Shown piece after piece: positions 1-5,833 of a stretch of DNA of 6,638 nucleotides. Each line of letters begins with the position of its first letter. Within the stretch, counting starts at the first letter, position 1. Position numbers and translations under genes: made by a program. This DNA comes from Devosia sp. (GTDB taxonomy: Bacteria > Pseudomonadota > Alphaproteobacteria > Rhizobiales > Devosiaceae), in assembly GCA_028290245.1 (NCBI GenBank), contig JAQGKG010000128.1:1-6638 (forward strand), read 5' to 3'. Under the pieces are notes generated by a model. That model ran no database searches. It worked only from the letters and a program-made list of their open reading frames with translations, and was not told where the DNA came from.

Positions 1-890
1 CGCAGGATGGCCAGAAGCTGGTTCGGAACTCGCCCGGCAGCCTGCCCAGCCGCGCCGCTGATAACCTGATCTGGCTCGGCCGCTACGCCGAGCGCTGCGA
101 AGCCACGGTCCGCATCTTGCGCGCCTATAACGCCCGCCTGGCTGAGCTCAGCAAGGCCGACCTGCCGATCCTGACCCATTGTGCGGAATTTCTCGACAGC
201 ATCGACGTCGATGCCAGCGAGCCCATGCCGCAAGGGCTACTCGCCTCTATCGACAGCGCCGTGCACAGCGCCGGTCAAATCCGCGACCGCTTTTCGCCGG
301 ATGGCTGGCTGGCGCTGAACGATCTGCAAAAGACTGCCCAGCGCTTTGCCACCCGCGTCAAATCCGGTGACGACTCCACCCGCGGCATGACGGTGCTGCT
401 GCGCAAGTTGGCAGGCTTCTCGGGCCTCGTGCATGAAAACATGTATCGCTTTGCCGGCTGGCGCTTTCTCGAACTCGGTCGCCGCCTCGAACGCGCCATT
501 CAAATCGCGCGCATCCTCAGCCATCTCACCGGCAAGGATGCCCCAGACGGTTCGCTCGAAATGCTGCTCGAAATCGGCGACAGCGTCATGTCCCATCGCC
601 GCCGTTATTCGGTCAGCGCCGGCACGCAGAGCGCTATCGACCTGCTGGCGCTCGATCCACTCAATCCACGCTCGGTCATCTTCCAGATCGCAGAATTACG
701 CGCCCAGATCGAAATGCTCCCCGGTGGCGTCGACGACGGACAACTCTCATCCGCCGCCAAAGCCGCCTTGCAGATCGAGACCGACTTGCGCATCGCCGAT
801 CCTGCCGACATGACACCCGAACGCCTCGACAAGCTGGCCGCCGATATCGGCATGCTGGCCAGCCTCGTCGCCGCGGCATACTTCGTGTGA
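1..890 (+). CDS. Alpha-E (DUF403) domain protein, C-terminal part; probably an ATP-grasp/alpha-E fusion (5' partial)
   Basis: The frame is open from position 3 (first full codon) to the TGA at 888-890, giving 295 visible residues with no start inside that fits the domain. The first visible residues include SPGSLPSRAADNLIWLGRYA, the typical opening of the alpha-E (DUF403, COG2307) all-helical domain; the TTG at 117 lies inside this domain and is not the true start. Free-standing alpha-E proteins normally start only a few residues before this motif. Here the frame continues upstream with linker-like residues, so I infer a fusion to a circularly permuted ATP-grasp domain (DUF404/DUF407), as is common in rhizobia. 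The family is predicted, from comparative genomics, to belong to an amide-bond-forming (amidoligase-type) system whose product is unknown. The gene overlaps the following transglutaminase gene by 4 bases, so the two are probably translated together. The family call is firm; the fusion is inferred and the upstream sequence is not visible. Confidence 0.88.
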   Translation, partial: QDGQKLVRNSPGSLPSRAADNLIWLGRYAERCEATVRILRAYNARLAELSKADLPILTHCAEFLDSIDVDASEPMPQGLLASIDSAVHSAGQIRDRFSPDGWLALNDLQKTAQRFATRVKSGDDSTRGMTVLLRKLAGFSGLVHENMYRFAGWRFLELGRRLERAIQIARILSHLTGKDAPDGSLEMLLEIGDSVMSHRRRYSVSAGTQSAIDLLALDPLNPRSVIFQIAELRAQIEMLPGGVDDGQLSSAAKAALQIETDLRIADPADMTPERLDKLAADIGMLASLVAAAYFV

Positions 891-1774
891 CGACCATGCT
901 CTACGATGTCCGCCTCGCCCTGCACTACGATTATGACGCCACTGTACATGGCGGCCGCCATCTCATTCGGGTGGCCCCCATCAGTGTGCCCGGTGTGCAG
1001 CGGGTCGTCGCTTCAGGCCTCTCCTTCGAGCCACGCCCGCAGCGCGAGAGCACCTTCACGGACTTCTTCGGCAACTCGGTTACCACGCTGGCCTATGTGA
1101 CGCCGCATGGCCACCTCGATATCCGCCTGACCGCGCGCGTTCAGGTTGAAGACCACAACCCACCGGCCGACCTATCGCCGTCGCTGGAGGTGCTGCGCCA
1201 GGAAATATCGCGCTATTGGTCGGTCGAGCCGGATAGCCCGCATCATTTCCTCGCGTCCTCGCCGCGCGTTCCCCTGGTCCCTTCGATCACCCAATATGTG
1301 GAAGACGTCACCGCGGGAACGCCGTCAGTCATGGCCGCCGCTACCGCGCTCTGCATGGCTATCCACCGCGACTTTACCTACGACCCTAAGGCCACCGACG
1401 TCGAAACCAAGCCGGCCGAAGCCTTTGCCCTGCGCAAGGGCGTCTGCCAGGACTTTGCCCATGTGATGATCGCCGGTCTGCGCGGCATCGGCATTCCAGC
1501 CGGCTACGTTTCTGGCTTCCTGCGCACGACGCCTCCAGCAGGCAAGCCGAGGCTTGAGGGTGCCGATGCCATGCATGCCTGGGTGCGCGCCTGGTGCGGA
1601 CAACACGTCGGCTGGGTCGAGTTCGACCCGACCAACGCCATGATTGCCGGGGCCGATCACATCTCAATCGGGCATGGCCGCGACTACGCCGATATCTCGC
1701 CCATCGTCGGTGTGCTCAAAACCCACGGCTCGCACGAAACCAGTCAATCAGTGGACGTAATCCGGGTCGAATAG
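887..1774 (+). CDS. Transglutaminase-like cysteine protease/amidase family protein (COG1305)
   Basis: This is a 295-residue protein. Residues about 5-90 match the bacterial transglutaminase N-terminal beta domain (LYDVRLALHYDYD opening), and residues about 150-260 form the transglutaminase core. The catalytic triad is visible: Cys187 in RKGVCQDFAH, His230 in AMHAWVRAW and Asp247 in VEFDPTN, so the enzyme should be active. No signal peptide or membrane segment is seen, suggesting a cytoplasmic protein. The GTG at 887 overlaps the TGA of the alpha-E gene (GTGA, 887-890), which favours translational coupling; an ATG at 896 is an alternative start, and neither has a clear Shine-Dalgarno sequence. 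Enzymes of this group act as peptidases, amidases or acyl-transferases on Gln/Asn-type amide bonds. The genomic pairing with ATP-grasp/alpha-E proteins is recurrent and suggests it processes or trims the same amide-linked product. The actual substrate is unknown. Confidence 0.93.
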   Translation: MTTMLYDVRLALHYDYDATVHGGRHLIRVAPISVPGVQRVVASGLSFEPRPQRESTFTDFFGNSVTTLAYVTPHGHLDIRLTARVQVEDHNPPADLSPSLEVLRQEISRYWSVEPDSPHHFLASSPRVPLVPSITQYVEDVTAGTPSVMAAATALCMAIHRDFTYDPKATDVETKPAEAFALRKGVCQDFAHVMIAGLRGIGIPAGYVSGFLRTTPPAGKPRLEGADAMHAWVRAWCGQHVGWVEFDPTNAMIAGADHISIGHGRDYADISPIVGVLKTHGSHETSQSVDVIRVE

Positions 1775-1803
1775 ATCCATCGAACTGATTCAATCGGCTC
1801 AGC

Positions 1804-1829
1804 GGAACCAATATTGATAGACCCCCGTT
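1804..1829 (+). promoter_or_regulatory. EcfG (general stress sigma factor) promoter
   Basis: GGAAC at 1804-1808 and CGTT at 1826-1829 are separated by 17 bases, matching the alphaproteobacterial EcfG consensus GGAAC-N16/17-CGTT exactly. The site lies in the 95-base gap after the transglutaminase gene, and the -10 element ends 40 bases before the ATG at 1870. It should drive the 54-residue protein gene and the DUF3309 gene. Confidence 0.85.
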
Positions 1830-1838
1830 TCTTGGCCA

Positions 1839-1854
1839 CGCGCAATCTTGCGCG
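1839..1854 (+). other. 5'-leader hairpin ahead of the small-protein gene
   Basis: CGCGCAA and TTGCGCG form a perfect 7-base inverted repeat with 2 bases between (functionally a 6-base stem with a 4-base loop). It falls near the expected 5' end of the EcfG transcript and ends 3 bases before the GAGGAG ribosome binding site. It could protect the mRNA end or affect translation; no function is shown by the sequence alone. Confidence 0.4.
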
Positions 1855-1857
1855 GGC

Positions 1858-1863
1858 GAGGAG
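1858..1863 (+). promoter_or_regulatory. Ribosome binding site that decides the start at 1870
   Basis: GAGGAG abuts the in-frame ATG at 1864 with no spacer, but lies 6 bases before the second in-frame ATG at 1870. The normal spacing makes 1870 the likely start. Confidence 0.7.
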
Positions 1864-1869
1864 ATGGCC

Positions 1870-2034
1870 ATGACAACCGTGGAGATCAAGGCACTAGAGA
1901 ATGCGGGCCGCGACACCATGGTGTGGACCGAAGGCTACGATGGCGAAACCCGCCACAGCGCCGTGTTCAAGGCCCTCGCCCCCGCTGCGTTGATCCTGGC
2001 AATCGCCGCCGGACTACTGGTCGCTATTCTGTAG
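1870..2034 (+). CDS. Small single-pass membrane protein, family not recognised
   Basis: This is a 54-residue reading frame starting MTTVEIKALENAGRDT and ending at TAG 2032-2034. The first 33 residues are polar and mixed in charge. Residues about 36-54 are a continuous hydrophobic stretch (APAALILAIAAGLLVAIL) running to the C-terminus, so the protein should be tail-anchored in the inner membrane with its N-terminus in the cytoplasm. A strong GAGGAG site with 6-base spacing and an exact EcfG promoter 40 bases upstream argue strongly that this short frame is real. It is the first gene of a probable two-gene unit, with 40 bases before the DUF3309 gene. I do not recognise the family. The likely role is in the general stress response at the membrane, inferred only from its promoter and neighbours. 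Confidence 0.75.
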   Translation: MTTVEIKALENAGRDTMVWTEGYDGETRHSAVFKALAPAALILAIAAGLLVAIL

Positions 2035-2074
2035 CCGCCGTTAAAGCGTCACAAAAAACAATAGGAGAACTGCC

Positions 2075-2233
2075 ATGGGCTTGGGTACAATTCTCGTCAT
2101 CATTCTCATTCTGCTGCTAGTCGGCGCGCTGCCTAGTTGGGGCTATTCGCGCGGCTTTGGCTACGGCCCCTCCGGAATCCTGGGCGTCATTTTGGTGGTC
2201 GTACTCATCCTACTATTGATGGGACGCATCTAG
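2075..2233 (+). CDS. DUF3309 family small membrane protein
   Basis: This is a 52-residue protein starting MGLGTILVIILILLLVGALP and ending at TAG 2231-2233. It has two hydrophobic segments (residues about 4-18 and 34-49) joined by an aromatic, glycine-rich linker (SWGYSRGFGYGPSG). This arrangement and length are those of the DUF3309 family, which is common in proteobacteria and has no known biochemical function. AGGAG at 2063-2067 with 7-base spacing supports the ATG at 2075. No separate promoter is seen in the 40-base gap, so it is probably expressed from the EcfG promoter at 1804. Both termini are almost directly at the membrane, suggesting a two-helix hairpin in the inner membrane. It may help maintain the envelope under stress, but that is inference from context. 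Confidence 0.88.
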   Translation: MGLGTILVIILILLLVGALPSWGYSRGFGYGPSGILGVILVVVLILLLMGRI

Positions 2234-2331
2234 ATATCCAGCAAACAAAACAGGCGCAGCCAGTCTCTGGTTCTCACTTTATGAGAAGCGCCCGCGGGTT
2301 GAGAGTCGCCCCCCTTTCGCCCGCCCCTTGC

Positions 2332-2371
2332 CACCCCGATGCGCTTCGTGTGCATTGGGGTGTCTTCTTTT
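2332..2371 (+). terminator. Strong intrinsic terminator after the DUF3309 gene
   Basis: A 13-base-pair stem (2332-2344 with 2350-2362, two G-U pairs) closes a 5-base TTCGT loop and is followed by the T-rich run TCTTCTTTT (2363-2371). It lies about 100 bases past the DUF3309 stop codon and 8 bases before the next EcfG -35 element, separating the two stress units. The 2234-2331 stretch before it holds a C-rich segment and no convincing gene. Confidence 0.85.
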
Positions 2372-2379
2372 CTGCGCAG

Positions 2380-2404
2380 GGAACCCCATGGTTTTCAAAG
2401 CGTT
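2380..2404 (+). promoter_or_regulatory. EcfG (general stress sigma factor) promoter
   Basis: GGAAC at 2380-2384 and CGTT at 2401-2404 are separated by 16 bases, an exact match to the EcfG consensus. The -10 element ends 27 bases before the ATG at 2432, so the leader is short. It should drive the YqjD-like and YqjE-like genes. Confidence 0.87.
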
Positions 2405-2431
2405 TTATTCCTACAACAACAGGAGCGTCAC

Positions 2432-2815
2432 ATGGCCACCACTTCCGATCTCGCACCAGAGCGTAAAGCCGATCTCGCACCCGAGCGTAAACCAGCCGCT
2501 GCCCGCGTAAGCCGGGCGAGCACCAAGGCGCGTGAAGCACAGCTTGAAGATCAGGTTTCCCAGCTACAGAGCGACCTGAAGGCCATTGCAGCAACCTTGG
2601 CCCGCCTGAGCAACGACAAGGTCAACGAGGCCAAGGCTGTCGCCAATAACCAAGTGAATAACCTGCAGCGCCAAGCGGAGCACGTTGTGGAAGACGTGCA
2701 GGAACGGGCAAGCGACATTGAGCAGCAGCTCAAGGCGACCATTCGCGAAAAGCCTCTGACGGCGGTCGCCAGCGCAATCGGCATCGGCTTCGTGCTCGCA
2801 CTCCTGTCGCGGTAA
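2432..2815 (+). CDS. YqjD/ElaB-like (DUF883 type) tail-anchored coiled-coil stress protein
   Basis: This is a 127-residue protein. The ATG at 2432 is chosen because AGGAG (2421-2425) precedes it by 6 bases; the frame is open further upstream, but that part overlaps the promoter and terminator. Residues about 33-102 are a charged, heptad-like helix rich in Gln, Glu, Lys and Ala. After REKPLTAV, residues about 108-125 form a C-terminal membrane anchor ending in LALLSR. This layout, including the basic-Pro motif before a Gly/Ala anchor, is that of E. coli YqjD, ElaB and YgaM, inner-membrane proteins that bind ribosomes in stationary phase. The N-terminus carries a duplicated DLAPERK unit (residues 6-12 and 14-20). 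The YqjE-like gene follows after 5 bases, the same order as in E. coli yqjD-yqjE. Ribosome binding here is inferred by analogy. Confidence 0.82.
   Translation: MATTSDLAPERKADLAPERKPAAARVSRASTKAREAQLEDQVSQLQSDLKAIAATLARLSNDKVNEAKAVANNQVNNLQRQAEHVVEDVQERASDIEQQLKATIREKPLTAVASAIGIGFVLALLSR
2447..2494 (+). repeat. 24-base tandem duplication in the YqjD-like gene
   Basis: Two adjacent 24-base copies (2447-2470 and 2471-2494) agree at 20 of the first 21 positions and then differ in the last codon (GCC versus CCA). They encode DLAPERKA and DLAPERKP. The length keeps the frame and extends the disordered, charged N-terminus before the coiled coil. Confidence 0.9.
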
Positions 2816-2820
2816 CAGCC

Positions 2821-3258
2821 ATGAACCTTCTGGTTCCGCTGGCTGCCCTGCTCGGCTTCGAGATTGAATCGATCACCGAGCGGGTTCGCAATGCCATCAT
2901 CCTCAACGCCATTATTGTGGTCTTCGCAGCTATTGGGGCGTTTTTCCTCGTCGCTGCAGGCTTCTTCGCATTGGCCGATGTGCTTGGGGTGATTTATGCG
3001 GCGCTTATATTTGCGGCCGGATTTCTGGTGCTTGCGTTGGCTGTCTATCTCGGCAGCCTGATTGGTAAGGGTCGTCACAAACGCAAAGTCGCCGAAAAGC
3101 GCCGGTCTGGCGAAACGACTGCCTTCGTGACCACAGCAGCCATCACGGCGTTGCCTGTGCTGTTCAAGTCGCCGCTATTGCGAACGGTCGGCATTCCGGC
3201 TGCGGCCTTAGCTGCGTTCTTTCTAATGCGTGGCGGCAACGACAAGATCGGCGAATAA
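2821..3258 (+). CDS. YqjE-like / phage-holin-fold (holin 3_6 type) small membrane protein
   Basis: This is a 145-residue membrane protein. After a short amphipathic start there are two strong transmembrane helices (residues about 27-52 and 55-82), a basic cytoplasmic loop (GKGRHKRKVAEKRR, about 83-96), and two weaker hydrophobic stretches (about 101-116 and 121-137) before a polar C-terminus. The two-helix core followed by a basic segment resembles the YqjE/putative holin family that follows DUF883 genes in many proteobacteria; the second hydrophobic pair makes it longer than plain YqjE. The ATG lies 5 bases after the previous stop with no good ribosome binding site of its own, which suggests translational coupling. 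Despite the holin family name, nothing nearby is phage-like and no lysis role is implied. The function is unknown; it is probably a membrane partner of the YqjD-like protein. Confidence 0.72.
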   Translation: MNLLVPLAALLGFEIESITERVRNAIILNAIIVVFAAIGAFFLVAAGFFALADVLGVIYAALIFAAGFLVLALAVYLGSLIGKGRHKRKVAEKRRSGETTAFVTTAAITALPVLFKSPLLRTVGIPAAALAAFFLMRGGNDKIGE

Positions 3259-3262
3259 CAAA

Positions 3263-3284
3263 AAGGCCGCCGATAGGCGGCCTT
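3263..3284 (-). terminator. Hairpin terminator between convergent genes
   Basis: AAGGCCGCC (3263-3271) and GGCGGCCTT (3276-3284) form a 9-base-pair stem with a GATA loop. Read on the minus strand it is followed by five T residues (3264-3260), so it mainly ends the histidine kinase transcript, and the stem overlaps that gene's TAA stop. On the plus strand only TT follows, so termination of the YqjE-like transcript is probably weaker. Confidence 0.83.
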
Positions 3285-4806
3285 AAATCTGTTCGGCCGG
3301 CAACGGCATCCACACTTTCGCGACCACGCCGTCCGGCTCGAACTTGAGCTCGACCTCGCTGTCCAGCACCTTCGCAAGACTGCGCTGGATCAGCCGCGTC
3401 CCCAATCCAAACTCATCCGGCTTTTGCACCACTGGCCCGCCCTGTTCCCGCCAGGTAAGCGACAGACCACGCACTGGAGTGGTCTGGATTTCCCAGTCGA
3501 TCCTGACGATTCCCTGACTGCTCGACCAGGCGCCATAACGATGCGCATTGGTCGTCAGCTCATGCAAAATCAGCCCAAGACCTACGGCATGATCGGCCGG
3601 CAACATCACATCATCGCCGCTGATCTCGGCGCGGTCTGGCCGAGTGCGGAACTGTGGCCCGAGTTGTGAGCCAATCACCTCGAACAGCTGAACCCCTGTC
3701 CAGTCACGGTCGGCCAACAGCACATGCGCGTCCGAAATTGTGCGCAACCTGCCGGAAAAGGCCTCGATAAAGTCCTTCGGATCCGGGTTTTGCCGAATGG
3801 TTTGGCGCGCCACGGACTGGATCATCGCCAAGGTGTTCTTCACCCGGTGATTAAGCTCCCGCAGGAGCAGTCGGGTGTGCTCCGCCGTTTGCTTGCTCTC
3901 TGAAATATCGATACTGGCGCCCATCATTACCAGCGGCTTGCCATCGGCATCGCGCTGATAAACCCGGCCACGCATGGTGAGCCAACGACCGGTATTGGCC
4001 GCCCGGGCCTCGGTGCTTAAATCGACGCCGTCGCTGAAGCTCGCATCGATACCTGCCTGCACCAGGCCACGATCACCCTCATGGGTTGCGGCCAGCACAT
4101 CGGTTATCTGGATCATCTCGGTCTCAGGAAGGTCGTACATGCGCCGGAACATATCGTTGCACGTCACCTCGCCCGTCGACACGTCCCAGACCCAGCTGCC
4201 GACCTTACCGGCTTCAAGGGTCAACGCGTGGCGCCACTCTTCTTTCAAAAGGGCCGCGGCCGTACGGGCCCGGACACGGGCTTCATTCTTGAGTTCAAAA
4301 AGCGTGGAAGCAAGCCCGGCCAAGTCCAGAAGCTGCTGCTCCAGGCCCGGATCCACGAGTGTACGAGGCTTGCTGTCTATGACGCAAACCGAGCCCAACT
4401 TTTGCCCATCGACCTTGATGGCGGCGCCTGCGTAAAATCGAACTTGATAGGGACCAGTAACCAGCTCATTCTCAGCGAAACGGGGATCTTTAGTGGCATC
4501 GAGCACGATCAACGTGTCATCGTCGCTGGGCAATGCAATCGTGTGCGCACAGAACGCAGCTTCGTTAGAGGTCTCCGTCAGCCCCTCGACCCCGAAGCAT
4601 GCCCTGAACCATTGCCTGTCTTGGTCAACCAGCGTCACCAGCGCAACTTCAGCACCAAAAATGTGAGCAGCAAGCCGACTCAACCGTTCGAAGTCCTGGT
4701 CCGGACCGGAATCCATGACGTCGAGTGACGCCAGAGCCTCGAGCCGCGCCGGATCATCCACTACCTTCCGGATATTTCCCGGAAGGGGAGGGCTTGAATC
4801 GTTCAC
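3283..4806 (-). CDS. Soluble GAF-PAS-HWE family sensor histidine kinase
   Basis: This is a 507-residue protein with no membrane segment. Residues about 25-170 are a GAF domain (including WFRACFGVEGLTETSNEAAF), about 195-305 a PAS domain ending in the usual PLVMMGASIDISE, and about 311-505 an HWE-type kinase core. The phospho-acceptor is His320 in RELNHRVKNTL. The HWE hallmarks are His415 in the N-box (LHELTTNAHRYGA, Asn420) and W452-x-E454 in TWREQGGP; a GLGT glycine turn follows at 467-470. It therefore senses a cytosolic signal, perhaps through a GAF- or PAS-bound ligand that cannot be predicted, and autophosphorylates. No receiver domain or response regulator is in the window, so its partner is elsewhere. 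The GTG start at 4806 has AGGA 6 bases upstream. HWE/HisKA_2 kinases are the class that feeds PhyR in the general stress response; this one also has an EcfG promoter, which fits that role without proving it. Confidence 0.92.
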   Translation of the reverse strand: MNDSSPPLPGNIRKVVDDPARLEALASLDVMDSGPDQDFERLSRLAAHIFGAEVALVTLVDQDRQWFRACFGVEGLTETSNEAAFCAHTIALPSDDDTLIVLDATKDPRFAENELVTGPYQVRFYAGAAIKVDGQKLGSVCVIDSKPRTLVDPGLEQQLLDLAGLASTLFELKNEARVRARTAAALLKEEWRHALTLEAGKVGSWVWDVSTGEVTCNDMFRRMYDLPETEMIQITDVLAATHEGDRGLVQAGIDASFSDGVDLSTEARAANTGRWLTMRGRVYQRDADGKPLVMMGASIDISESKQTAEHTRLLLRELNHRVKNTLAMIQSVARQTIRQNPDPKDFIEAFSGRLRTISDAHVLLADRDWTGVQLFEVIGSQLGPQFRTRPDRAEISGDDVMLPADHAVGLGLILHELTTNAHRYGAWSSSQGIVRIDWEIQTTPVRGLSLTWREQGGPVVQKPDEFGLGTRLIQRSLAKVLDSEVELKFEPDGVVAKVWMPLPAEQI

Positions 4807-4826
4807 TTATGGTCCTGACGCTATAC

Positions 4827-4852
4827 TGCCGGAGCGGCATTTAAACTTGCCG
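4827..4852 (-). other. Alternative leader hairpins in the HWE kinase mRNA
   Basis: On the minus strand CGGCA (4852-4848), TGCCG (4839-4835) and CGGCA (4831-4827) occur in order. The middle copy can pair with either flank, giving an 8-base or a 3-base loop, within the expected leader downstream of the EcfG promoter. The stems are only 5 base pairs, so this is a weak candidate for a structural switch. Confidence 0.3.
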
Positions 4853-4865
4853 ACTAATCCTGTCT

Positions 4866-4890
4866 AACGCCGGAAGTTCACACCGGTTCC
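4866..4890 (-). promoter_or_regulatory. EcfG (general stress sigma factor) promoter for the HWE kinase
   Basis: On the minus strand GGAAC (4890-4886) and CGTT (4869-4866) are separated by 16 bases, an exact EcfG consensus match. It lies in the 91-base gap between the lipid kinase stop codon and the HWE kinase start; the -10 element ends 59 bases before the GTG. It gives the kinase expression independent of the upstream operon. Confidence 0.85.
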
Positions 4891-4897
4891 GAGAATT

Positions 4898-5812
4898 CTA
4901 TATCGGTGCCGTAACCGAATTTTCTGGCAGCACAACCTGCAAACCGCCCGGATGGACCTTCAGCACAACCGACCGATCGAGGTTGATCAATTCTCCGTCG
5001 ATTACCGCTTGAGCGCCACGTTTCCGCTTCGGAAAATGCAGGGTAACTTCCGCCACTTCTTTCTCCGAGACCATTGGACTGTCGCGCCAACTCCCGAGGA
5101 AGACGTCTACTGCCAGCCGCAGCAGCGCCATGGTCGAAAGCGGGGCGGCGACATAGACGCCGAGGATGCCGGCATGCAGTCCGTCGGCATGAATTTGCCG
5201 ATCACCTAGCGGGTTATTGGAAACGGTGATGCCTGAAACTCGCCGCCGCTCAATCCCTTTGCTGGTATGCAGCTCTGCCTCAAACTGGGGCGGATTGAGT
5301 GCGGCGGCGCCAATGGCACGCAAGCTTGCCAGCATTTTACCGACCCGGCTGCCATAGGTCATATTCTCGCGAATGCGCACCAGCCGTGCATGAATGCCCA
5401 CGCTGAACTGATGCACGAATGTCCGCTCGTTTGCCGTAGCGATATCCACGGCACTGACCTGGCCGTCAGCAATCCGCTCCAGCGCCTCAGTCAATTCAAG
5501 CGGCACCTTCAGCGCCCGCGCAAAGAGGTTCATCGTGCCCGCCGGCAGCACCGCCAAAGGCTTCCCAGTCTCAAACGAAATAGCCGCGGCGGTCGAGATG
5601 GTGCCATCTCCACCGCCGGCCAGCACTGCATGGACACCCTCTTCCTGTGCGGCCTTGCGCAAAGCGGTTCCGACATCACCGCCCGCAACAATACGGCACA
5701 CGAGTTCGTGCCCGTGCCGCTCAAATATCCCGCGCGCCGTTGCGCAGAACCCGTCCAGGTCCATGGTCCGCAGCGTGCCGCCATCGCTATTCAGTATCGC
5801 AATGAAGCGCAT
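4898..5812 (-). CDS. Diacylglycerol/lipid kinase family protein (YegS/DgkB-like)
   Basis: This is a 304-residue protein, the usual length of the family. The N-terminal catalytic domain carries the nucleotide-binding loop LAGGGDGTIS (G66-T71) and the second signature LPAGTMNLFAR (89-99), the local variant of the PxGTxNxxA motif. The C-terminal beta-sandwich domain includes VIDGEL (D272-G273-E274), the acidic motif linked to metal and catalysis in DgkB-type enzymes. The predicted reaction is ATP-dependent phosphorylation of a lipid alcohol such as diacylglycerol, at the inner face of the membrane; the exact lipid cannot be read from sequence. The ATG at 5812 has AGAGG 5 bases upstream. It follows the HisKA_2 kinase gene after 21 bases, so the two form an operon. 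No clear terminator follows; the downstream HWE kinase has its own promoter but may also receive read-through. Confidence 0.92.
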   Translation of the reverse strand: MRFIAILNSDGGTLRTMDLDGFCATARGIFERHGHELVCRIVAGGDVGTALRKAAQEEGVHAVLAGGGDGTISTAAAISFETGKPLAVLPAGTMNLFARALKVPLELTEALERIADGQVSAVDIATANERTFVHQFSVGIHARLVRIRENMTYGSRVGKMLASLRAIGAAALNPPQFEAELHTSKGIERRRVSGITVSNNPLGDRQIHADGLHAGILGVYVAAPLSTMALLRLAVDVFLGSWRDSPMVSEKEVAEVTLHFPKRKRGAQAVIDGELINLDRSVVLKVHPGGLQVVLPENSVTAPI

Positions 5813-5833
5813 GCATGCCTCTCGGTTTTGCTG

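Noticed and set aside
1848..2120. 90-codon frame overlapping the small-protein genes
   Set aside because: It is out of frame with the 54-residue and DUF3309 genes, is low-complexity Arg/Gly rich at its start and has no ribosome binding site; the two small frames fit the promoter and binding sites better.
2339..2431. Upstream extension of the YqjD-like protein
   Set aside because: The extension would be encoded by the terminator and promoter; the AGGAG site places the start at 2432.
2281..2466. Short frame starting at ATG 2281
   Set aside because: It runs through the terminator and the EcfG promoter and has no Shine-Dalgarno sequence.
2821..3258. Prophage remnant suggested by the holin-like membrane protein
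   Set aside because: No endolysin, integrase or structural phage genes are near, and YqjE-like proteins are routine chromosomal partners of DUF883 proteins.
4081..4728. 215-codon open frame on the plus strand opposite the HWE kinase
   Set aside because: It is antisense to a clear GAF-PAS-HWE gene, has no recognisable domain and is explained by the codon bias of GC-rich DNA.
4870..4891. Short dyad CGGAA/TTCCG across the kinase promoter as an operator
   Set aside because: The 5-base arms partly coincide with the -35 element itself, so the symmetry is likely a by-product of the promoter sequence.
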